DNA of 40,037 nucleotides from Pseudalkalibacillus decolorationis (GTDB lineage: Bacteria; Bacillota; Bacilli; Bacillales; Fictibacillaceae), in contig NZ_JANHJQ010000022.1 of assembly GCF_024609785.1 (NCBI RefSeq), positions 1 to 40,037 on the forward strand, given 5' to 3'. The notes below the pieces were generated by a model. The model was not told where the DNA came from and ran no database searches. It was given only the letters and a program-made list of their open reading frames with translations. A program made the position numbers and the translations under genes. Shown here one piece after another: positions 33,888 to 40,037 of the stretch. Positions within the stretch are counted from its first letter, which is position 1; every line of letters begins with the position of its first letter.

Positions 33888-35240
33888 ATGAATAATCCAG
33901 ACTTAAAGGCTCGATCACCTTGGTCAAAATTAAATGATGTTCAAACTGTAAGAATTTCACCAATACAAAACCAGCAGATTAATAGTGACATAAGGATTCC
34001 TGGTAGTAAGAGTTTTACAAATAGAGCGTTAATTTTGGCTGCCCTGGCAAAAGGGACCTCTACTTTATCTGGAATTTTAAAAAGTGATGATTCCTATTGG
34101 TGTATTGACGCCTTAAAAAAACTTGGCATTAACACCGAGTTAGAAGGAGATGTCGTTACGGTTCACGGCCGCAATTCAAAATGGTCAGAACAAGCAGATT
34201 TATACATAGGTGCTGCGGGTACCATTGCTCGTTTTCTTCCAGGTGCATTAGCTGCAGGTAAAGAAGGAAATTGGGTATTAGAGGCAAGTAATAGAATGAG
34301 TGAACGTCCTATCAAGCCTTTAATAAAAGCTCTTTCCGATCTGGGGGCTAATATTGAATATCTGAATAATGAAGGATTTTTGCCTATACGTATAAAAGGA
34401 GGAGGACTTGACGGTGGCTTAGTGAGTATATCAGGGAAAACATCCAGTCAATTTATAAGTGGGTTACTTATGGCGAGTCCCTATGCAAACGAAGAAGTGA
34501 CCATTACAATTCCAGACCATATTGTCCAACACGATTATGTGAAAATTACTTTGAGTTTAATGGAGCAGTTCGGTGTTAAAGCACGCTCTTCAGATAATCT
34601 TACGGAAATAGTTGTTCCTAAATCAGAGTATGTTGGTCGTAATCTCGAATTAGAGGCAGATGCCTCAACAGCGAGTTATTTTTTAGCTTTAGCAGCTATT
34701 ACAAATGGTCGAATTAGAATAAACAATCTTTCAGTAGAAACAAACCAACCCGACATAAAGATGGTTGATGTTTATGAAAGAATGGGCTGTAAGGTGGTAA
34801 GAGGTAAAGGTTACATTGAATTAACAGGAACCCCTGCCTTACAAGGGGGATTCGAAATTAGTATGAAAGAAATGTCTGATCAGACTCTAACGCTAGCGTC
34901 AATCGCACCATTTTCATCAGGGGCTATAACGATGAGGGGTGTTGAGCATATACGTCATCATGAATCGGATCGTATTCATGCTATTTGTACAGAACTCAAA
35001 AAGCTGGGGATAGATGTAGAAGAATATGAAGATGGGTTAACCGTTTATCCTGGAAATCCAAAAGCTGCAATTTTGGATTCGTACGATGACCATAGAGTAG
35101 CCATGTCATTAGCATTAATCGGTGCTAAAGTACCAGGTATTATCATCACTGATCCCGGGTGCGTATCTAAAACATGCCCATCTTATTTTCAATTATTGGA
35201 GCAATTAGGTGTAAATGTTGAGTATGATTTAAAGTTATAG
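33888..35240 (+). CDS. aroA: 5-enolpyruvylshikimate-3-phosphate synthase, divergent
   Basis: ATG 33888 follows GGAAAGGGTG. The 450-residue protein has the PEP-dependent shikimate pathway motifs: PGSKSFTNRALILAALAKG, RMSERPIKPL, DASTASYFLAL, HHESDRIHAI and YDDHRVAMSLALIGAKVPGIIITDPGCVSKTCPSY. It converts shikimate-3-phosphate and PEP to EPSP. The PEP-site loop, normally GNAGT, reads GAAGT (108-112). No other aro gene is near, so it may be a second copy or a relocated one. Residues 1-30 are a little longer than usual. Confidence 0.85.
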   Translation: MNNPDLKARSPWSKLNDVQTVRISPIQNQQINSDIRIPGSKSFTNRALILAALAKGTSTLSGILKSDDSYWCIDALKKLGINTELEGDVVTVHGRNSKWSEQADLYIGAAGTIARFLPGALAAGKEGNWVLEASNRMSERPIKPLIKALSDLGANIEYLNNEGFLPIRIKGGGLDGGLVSISGKTSSQFISGLLMASPYANEEVTITIPDHIVQHDYVKITLSLMEQFGVKARSSDNLTEIVVPKSEYVGRNLELEADASTASYFLALAAITNGRIRINNLSVETNQPDIKMVDVYERMGCKVVRGKGYIELTGTPALQGGFEISMKEMSDQTLTLASIAPFSSGAITMRGVEHIRHHESDRIHAICTELKKLGIDVEEYEDGLTVYPGNPKAAILDSYDDHRVAMSLALIGAKVPGIIITDPGCVSKTCPSYFQLLEQLGVNVEYDLKL

Positions 35241-35313
35241 TATCTAACACTTTTTAGTTCTTTCTTGTTCGAAGGGGGACACTCCCAGGGGTTGAGAGAA
35301 AAATTCAGAACAC

Positions 35314-35412
35314 TTAGCGGGAAAATTGAGCGTATCGCGTAAAAATTGAATTTATCGCGTGAAAAATGAAATTCCCGCGGCATAAAAGTATTTTCCGCGT
35401 GAAACAGTCAAA
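35314..35412. repeat. Degenerate 20-bp tandem array (five units) before the AraC gene
   Basis: Units such as TATCGCGTAAAAATTGAATT, TATCGCGTGAAAAATGAAAT and TCCCGCGGCATAAAAGTATT keep exact 20-bp spacing of a CGCG-type core. There are no spacers, so this is not a CRISPR array. Confidence 0.75.
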
Positions 35413-35508
35413 ATCATATCTAGATTATCCATACTGTCAAAACAAAGCATAGAATGACAGGATTAAATAAAGAAGCCTTGATAGTATCTAATTAAGGGAG
35501 TGAGCGAT

Positions 35509-36369
35509 ATGGCGTGGATCGAATCACTACAAAAGGCGATTGACTATATGGAAGAACATTTACTAGATGATTTAACGATCGAGAATATTTCTAAACAGGC
35601 GAATTCATCGGTATTCCACTTTCAACGTACATTTGCAATATTGACTGATATATCTGTTGGTGATTACATTAGACGAAGACGTTTAACCTTAGCCGCACAT
35701 GAGCTATCCAGGACAAACTGCAAGATTATTGATCTCGCCTTCAAATATGGCTATGACACTCCTGAAGCTTTCTCAAAAGCTTTTCGTAGGCAACATGGTG
35801 TATCGCCGAGTGGAGCACGAAAGTACAACGGAAAGCTTAAATCTTATAACCGCCTGGTCATACAGGTGAGTCTGAAAGGGGCAGATCCGATGCAGTACAA
35901 AGTTGTTGAAAAGGATGGTTTTCAAATCGTAGGAATCAAGCGAGAGTTTTCGTTATGCAATGAGGAGAATCTTGTTGGTATTCCAAAAATGTGGAGTGAA
36001 GTTACTACGGATGGAACGAGTGACATATTAATTAAGTCGAACAATGATCAGCTTAAAGGCTTACTAGGTGTATGTGTCGATAAAAGTGATTCAAAGTCCG
36101 AACATATGGACTACTGGATAGCCACAGCACATGATGGTGACACACCTGTCGGATTGCTGAAACTTGATATCCCCGCATCGAAATGGGCTATATTTGAAGT
36201 TCACGGCCCGATGCCAGATGCGATGCCGAAAGTATGGAAACAAATTTTTTCGGAATGGTTTCCATCTAGTGGTTATGAGTTTGCAGGGACACCTGAATTA
36301 GAAGTATATACAGACGGAGATGTGTCTGCCCCTGATTATTATTCTGAGATCTGGATCCCGGTAAAATAA
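35509..36369 (+). CDS. AraC-family regulator with GyrI-like effector domain
   Basis: ATG 35509 is 8 nt behind TTAAGGGAG; GTG 35500 overlaps that site. The 286-residue protein has an N-terminal AraC double helix-turn-helix (about 5-105; DDLTIENISKQANSSVFHFQRTF, IIDLAFKYGYDTPEAFSKAFRRQHGVSP) and a C-terminal GyrI-like small-molecule binding domain (about 120-286; YKVVEKDGFQIVGIKREF, WAIFEVHGPMPDAMPKVWKQIFSEWFP). This layout is shared with Rob-like and multidrug-sensing activators. It is a single gene with no obvious partner. Confidence 0.9.
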   Translation: MAWIESLQKAIDYMEEHLLDDLTIENISKQANSSVFHFQRTFAILTDISVGDYIRRRRLTLAAHELSRTNCKIIDLAFKYGYDTPEAFSKAFRRQHGVSPSGARKYNGKLKSYNRLVIQVSLKGADPMQYKVVEKDGFQIVGIKREFSLCNEENLVGIPKMWSEVTTDGTSDILIKSNNDQLKGLLGVCVDKSDSKSEHMDYWIATAHDGDTPVGLLKLDIPASKWAIFEVHGPMPDAMPKVWKQIFSEWFPSSGYEFAGTPELEVYTDGDVSAPDYYSEIWIPVK

Positions 36370-36445
36370 AAGGGAGTACGGTTAGTGGTATTAGATAACA
36401 CCAGAACATGCTTAAAGTTGTGTTAACTACAAAAGGGACTATAAA

Positions 36446-36485
36446 AGCATTATGGTTTCATGTTGTGAAATCATACTGCTTTTTA
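36446..36485 (+). terminator. Terminator downstream of the AraC gene
   Basis: AGCATTATGGTTTCA and TGAAATCATACTGCT pair at 13 of 15 positions, followed by TTTTTAA. The 36486-36892 stretch contains only the 20-bp repeats and AT-rich DNA with a TATAAT at 36856-36861. Confidence 0.65.
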
Positions 36486-36663
36486 ATGTTTTAAGATGTG
36501 GATAACTGTTAATGGAAAAAAGTCTTCAGATTGAATGATTGTACATATTAGAGACCTGTATGAGGCCAATTTACCGTGAAAGTAGCAATACCTTTTCTAT
36601 ATGGGTAAAAAAATAACATATTTGATGAAAAGCATTCAGGTTTAACATTCTTTTTCAAAATAA

Positions 36664-36723
36664 TTTATCCGAAAAATCTAGAATCCATCCGAACAGAGGC
36701 TAATTCATCCGAATTTAGAACCA
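36664..36723. repeat. 20-bp tandem array (three units) after the AraC gene
   Basis: TTTATCCGAAAAATCTAGAA, TCCATCCGAACAGAGGCTAA and TTCATCCGAATTTAGAACCA share TYATCCGAA at exact 20-bp spacing. Confidence 0.65.
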
Positions 36724-36925
36724 TGAAAAAATTCTAGATATCAGTAGAAGGCATATTTGTAGTTTTTTCATGCATATTTTTGAACGAATTATTTTCAGTA
36801 AATTATGAATATTATTGTTTTTGGAAAAATACTAGATTACTGAATATTCATACTCTATAATCCAAATCAAGGCATACATAAATTCGTTTCACATGAGTAG
36901 TTCACGATCCAAGGAGGGATTGAAC

Positions 36926-37948
36926 TTGAAATACCTGAATATTGATAGAAAAAGAAATGATTTGACAATCCGAAATGTTTGGGACGCGAAAAAACGAATT
37001 GCTTCTTTAATAAATAAAACACCGTTAATCGAATCGTTTATTCTATCAGAAAGAATGGGCAGACCTGTTTATCTAAAGCTTGAAAATGTTCATGATATTG
37101 GGGCATTTAAAGTAAGAGGAGCGGCTAATAAATTATTAACCTTAAGTGAAGATGAGAAAAAAAGAGGGGTTGTAACGTTTTCAACGGGCAACCATGGGAT
37201 GGCTGTGGCTTACGTGGCAAAAAAGCTTGGTATCGAAGTTGTTATTTGTATTTCCAACCGAGTACCGAGTGGGAAAGTAGATTCATTAAAACGATTAGGA
37301 GCTCAAATTGAAATTTGCGGTGATAGTCAAGATGCTGCAGGAGAACGTTGTTATGAAATGGAGAAGGAAAAAGGAATGACTGTAATTCAGCCGTTTGATG
37401 ATCCGTATGTCATTGCTGGGCAAGGAACTATAGGGCTGGAGCTGTTGGAAGAAGTTCCTGATTTAACAGATGTGGTTGTACCGCTTTCAGGTGGTGGATT
37501 ACTTTCCGGAATTGGTCTATCTTTGAAATCAAACGATCCAGAGATAAGGGTGACAGGTGTTTCAATGGAGCATTCAGCAGTTATGTATGAAAGTTTAAAA
37601 GCTGGAGAACCTGTAAAGTTAGAGGAACGGGATACCCTTGCCGATAGTTTACTAGGAGGGATTGGACTCGATAACCAATACACATTCGGAATGGTCCAGC
37701 AATATATGGATCATGTTGTACTTATTCCAGAGGAGGAAATCGCCTATAGTATGGCCTTTATGATGGATAAACATCGTATGATTATGGAAGGAGCTGCTGC
37801 TACGGGAATCGCAGCACTGCTAGGAAATAAAATTGCGCATCAAGAAGGGTCCATTGCCGTTATTATAAGTGGTCACAATGTTGACCTCTCTGTACTGCTA
37901 CAATTACTTCAAAATTATAAAAGGGAGCAACTCATTACTAAACACTAG
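36926..37948 (+). CDS. PLP-dependent threonine dehydratase-like enzyme
   Basis: TTG 36926 is 7 nt behind AAGGAGGG. An upstream in-frame ATG (36893) has no site. The 340-residue fold-type II PLP enzyme has the Schiff-base Lys62 in IGAFKVRGAANKL, FSTGNHGMAVAYVAKKLG and the phosphate loop PLSGGGLLSGIG. The family includes threonine/serine dehydratase, hydroxyaspartate ammonia-lyase and the hydroxyectoine-utilisation dehydratase EutB. There is no regulatory ACT domain, which favours a catabolic role. A PucR regulator follows after 79 nt, as in catabolic loci, but the genes that would decide are outside the window. Confidence 0.83.
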   Translation: MKYLNIDRKRNDLTIRNVWDAKKRIASLINKTPLIESFILSERMGRPVYLKLENVHDIGAFKVRGAANKLLTLSEDEKKRGVVTFSTGNHGMAVAYVAKKLGIEVVICISNRVPSGKVDSLKRLGAQIEICGDSQDAAGERCYEMEKEKGMTVIQPFDDPYVIAGQGTIGLELLEEVPDLTDVVVPLSGGGLLSGIGLSLKSNDPEIRVTGVSMEHSAVMYESLKAGEPVKLEERDTLADSLLGGIGLDNQYTFGMVQQYMDHVVLIPEEEIAYSMAFMMDKHRMIMEGAAATGIAALLGNKIAHQEGSIAVIISGHNVDLSVLLQLLQNYKREQLITKH

Positions 37949-38027
37949 TGAAAACGGCTTGATGCTCGCTCAGGAAAGTAGTGTTTGTCAAGTTTGAATT
38001 CTTTAGCAGGCAGAGGAGGACAAGGTA

Positions 38028-39740
38028 ATGGGGTTGACAACAAGGGACTTTCTACAACTCGATATCATGAAAAGTGCAAGGGTAAGAACAGGGAGAAATA
38101 TACTTAACGAAAGTTATGTTCAATGGATTTCTGTAATTGAAATGCCTGTGGAGAATTTTGTACGCAAAAATGAAGTCGTGTTGAGCACAGCAATTGGATG
38201 CGGTCATGATCTGGATTTATTTAAAAAATTTGTACACGATATAATTGAATCAGAGGCGTCAGCGTTAGTAGTCGCATTAGGCCGGCATATATTTGATATT
38301 CCAAAAGAAGTAATTGAATTGGCAGAGAAGAGAAATTTCGTTGTGATCGAAATTCCATGGGAAGTTCGTTTTGCAAATATAATAGAAGATGTCATGGGGA
38401 AATTGAATGGAATTGATTATAACGAACGTGAAAAATCAGAGAAAGTCCAACAAGAGCTTTTAAAATTGATTTTACAAGAGACGGACCTTAACTCTATTTT
38501 GAACTCGGTACAAAAACATATTGGTTGCCCGATCATAATTACGGATGAATCAGGAGGCGTCCAAGGGAAAAGCAGTAGGTTCCAAGGTTTATCCGAAAAA
38601 TGGAGAGTTGATTTTTTGCCAGAAGGTATACCTGAAGAAAAGGCAACATCATTATTAACGCATGACCCTATATTTCAGAAATTTCAAGTACTTAAAATAG
38701 AGGGTCAGTCTGTATTGCAACTACCAATTCTTAAGGTTTCTGGTAACACACAGGGTTATTTATCTGTTATTTTACCGCCTCATAAACCAGTAGATACCTT
38801 TTTAACAAACTATAGAGCCAACGTGTTGGATCATTCGGCTACAACAATAGCAGTATGGCACGCTCGCAAGAATGCTATTGAAGACACAAAAATGCGCCTT
38901 CGAATTGATTTTGTACAAGAACTTGCAAAAGGTGAATTTCATTCTTTCGATCAAACAAATTCAAGAGCAAAGTTACTTGGATACAACCTGAATCTTCCAT
39001 ATATATGTATGGTTGGGTTCCCAGAAAACTTAAAAACACTGTTTAAAAAAAGTGAACAAGACTATCAATCATATGATCATTGGCTTGAAAGTATGCTTCG
39101 CTACATTGAGGAAGAAATTGTTTATGCCGGACAATCGCTTGGTAGAGAAGTGATGATGACCTATCAGGCAGAACAACTGCTTATTTTCCTTGAGAATCCA
39201 TTGGATAAGCGAAGTGAAAACTCTTGTGACTTCTTGGACCTTGTAGAGCGACGTTTACGTAACCTTCTACCAGGTGTTGTTATCTCATGGGGGAGTGGAG
39301 ACTATCATGAAGGTCTTAGGGGGTTTAAAGAAAGCTATCAAAATGCACAAGTAGCCTTAAATATTTGCAGGGGCAAAAAGGGAATCGGGGACCGTATGAG
39401 ATATGAGAATACTCGTGTTGACCGAGTACTTTTAAGCCTTGCTCAGAGTAAGGATATGAAAAAGGTCATTATGTCAACAATTGATCCATTAGTTCAATAT
39501 GACGAGCAACGTAACATGGATTTAATCGGTACATTCAGTGCCTATAATCGATTTCATGGAAATGTAAGTAAAACATCACGGTCATTGAACCTACACAGAC
39601 AGTCTCTATTGTACCGTTTACGAAAAATCGAATCGTTAACAGGGCTATCACTCATAGATCCGGATGATTTATTTTTACTGGATTTGAGTATTAAGACCTG
39701 GAAAATGGGCTTGTCAAAAGAAAAAGCAGAACAACGATAA
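38028..39740 (+). CDS. PucR-family transcriptional regulator
   Basis: AGAGGAGG precedes the ATG. The 570-residue protein has an N-terminal PucR/purine-catabolism regulatory domain (about 1-130; TTRDFLQLDIMKSARVRTG), a central GAF/GGDEF-like region (about 160-430) and a C-terminal PucR helix-turn-helix (about 505-560; FHGNVSKTSRSLNLHRQSLLYRLRKIESLTGLSL). PucR proteins activate catabolism of purines, GABA, proline or other nitrogen sources. It lies in the same orientation behind the dehydratase gene and probably controls that locus, possibly itself included. Confidence 0.9.
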   Translation: MGLTTRDFLQLDIMKSARVRTGRNILNESYVQWISVIEMPVENFVRKNEVVLSTAIGCGHDLDLFKKFVHDIIESEASALVVALGRHIFDIPKEVIELAEKRNFVVIEIPWEVRFANIIEDVMGKLNGIDYNEREKSEKVQQELLKLILQETDLNSILNSVQKHIGCPIIITDESGGVQGKSSRFQGLSEKWRVDFLPEGIPEEKATSLLTHDPIFQKFQVLKIEGQSVLQLPILKVSGNTQGYLSVILPPHKPVDTFLTNYRANVLDHSATTIAVWHARKNAIEDTKMRLRIDFVQELAKGEFHSFDQTNSRAKLLGYNLNLPYICMVGFPENLKTLFKKSEQDYQSYDHWLESMLRYIEEEIVYAGQSLGREVMMTYQAEQLLIFLENPLDKRSENSCDFLDLVERRLRNLLPGVVISWGSGDYHEGLRGFKESYQNAQVALNICRGKKGIGDRMRYENTRVDRVLLSLAQSKDMKKVIMSTIDPLVQYDEQRNMDLIGTFSAYNRFHGNVSKTSRSLNLHRQSLLYRLRKIESLTGLSLIDPDDLFLLDLSIKTWKMGLSKEKAEQR

Positions 39741-39781
39741 AGATTTTGCCTTATATTTATGAAATCAAAATGTACCTCACC

Positions 39782-39936
39782 TAAGAAAAGCGCAAGCGCC
39801 CTGCCTAGCCACGAAGGTCACTGGAAGACCGACGAGGAGGCTGTTGCCGCCGCAGGAGGCCTGAAGTGATCCAAGTGGTTGGGCGCTGAAGCTGGACATT
39901 ACATCCATGCCGCAAACTTTTATACTTTCTTTACTC
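39782..39936 (-). repeat. Family B repeat, complete copy
   Basis: It runs from AAGAAAAGCGCAAGCGCCCTG to GCCGCAAACTTTTATACTTT and is about 155 bp. Its ends match the copies at 9086-9295 and 11407-11483. GGGCGCT and AGCGCCC arms suggest a folded structure. Confidence 0.8.
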
Positions 39937-39944
39937 ACAATAAG

Positions 39945-39977
39945 CACCTGAATGGATATTACCCGTTCAGGCTTTTT
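39945..39977 (+). terminator. Terminator downstream of the PucR gene
   Basis: CCTGAATGG and CCGTTCAGG form a 9-bp stem (one wobble), followed by CTTTTT. The last 60 bp of the window show no gene. Confidence 0.75.
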
Positions 39978-40037
39978 CACGTAAGTAAGGATTCAATCAT
40001 TCAACCATTGCTGTCTTTAGAATTTGTTGTCATTTTG

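Noticed and set aside
35314-35412. Possible CRISPR array
   Set aside because: The 20-bp units are contiguous without unique spacers, and no cas gene is in the window.

Overview
The window looks like a chromosomal segment of a low-GC, endospore-forming-type Bacillaceae bacterium. The evidence is AT-rich DNA, strong AGGAGG ribosome binding sites with frequent TTG/GTG starts, a Spo0E-like small protein, Bacillus-style signal peptides and several families of Bacillaceae-type intergenic repeats. Species cannot be fixed from the sequence alone. No tRNA, rRNA, CRISPR array or prophage was seen.

Layout. (1) 1-5820: the tail of an IS30-family element with a perfect 42-bp palindrome, a DUF47/PiT phosphate uptake pair, a small membrane protein, a GlcD-type FAD oxidase overlapping a BASS-family transporter gene that carries an in-frame TGA, and a CBS-HEPN fusion protein. 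(2) 5875-17997: a complete trans-4-hydroxy-L-proline catabolic island. It holds a 4-hydroxyproline 2-epimerase, a racemase-family paralogue lacking both catalytic cysteines, a DAO-type FAD oxidoreductase, a sigma-54 activator, an NhaC-family antiporter, three small or FAD subunits of a D-hydroxyproline dehydrogenase, a DapA-family deaminase and an alpha-ketoglutarate semialdehyde dehydrogenase. Four near-identical -24/-12 (sigma-54) promoters face these genes, so the regulator at 9576-11330 most likely controls all of them. (3) 18000-27916: DinB-like, SH3-C39 peptidase, metallophosphoesterase, Spo0E-like, glutathione peroxidase and a 1033-residue GNAT-beta-sandwich protein. (4) 28197-32221: amidohydrolase, PhzF-like, GNAT and SerA genes, all on the plus strand. 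(5) 32552-40037: HAD phosphatase, a divergent EPSP synthase, an AraC/GyrI-like regulator bracketed by two 20-bp-period repeat arrays, and a threonine-dehydratase-like enzyme followed by a PucR regulator.

How the island would work (inference from families): trans-4-hydroxy-L-proline is epimerised to cis-4-hydroxy-D-proline, oxidised to pyrroline-4-hydroxy-2-carboxylate by the multi-subunit flavin/iron-sulfur dehydrogenase, deaminated to alpha-ketoglutarate semialdehyde and oxidised to alpha-ketoglutarate. The NhaC-family protein is the only transporter candidate in the locus.

The intergenic space is loaded with dispersed repeats: family A (about 92 bp, at least seven copies), family B (about 155 bp, three copies) and TIR-flanked elements. 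In two places they sit between a sigma-54 promoter and the start codon it should serve, giving leaders of about 340 and 430 nt.
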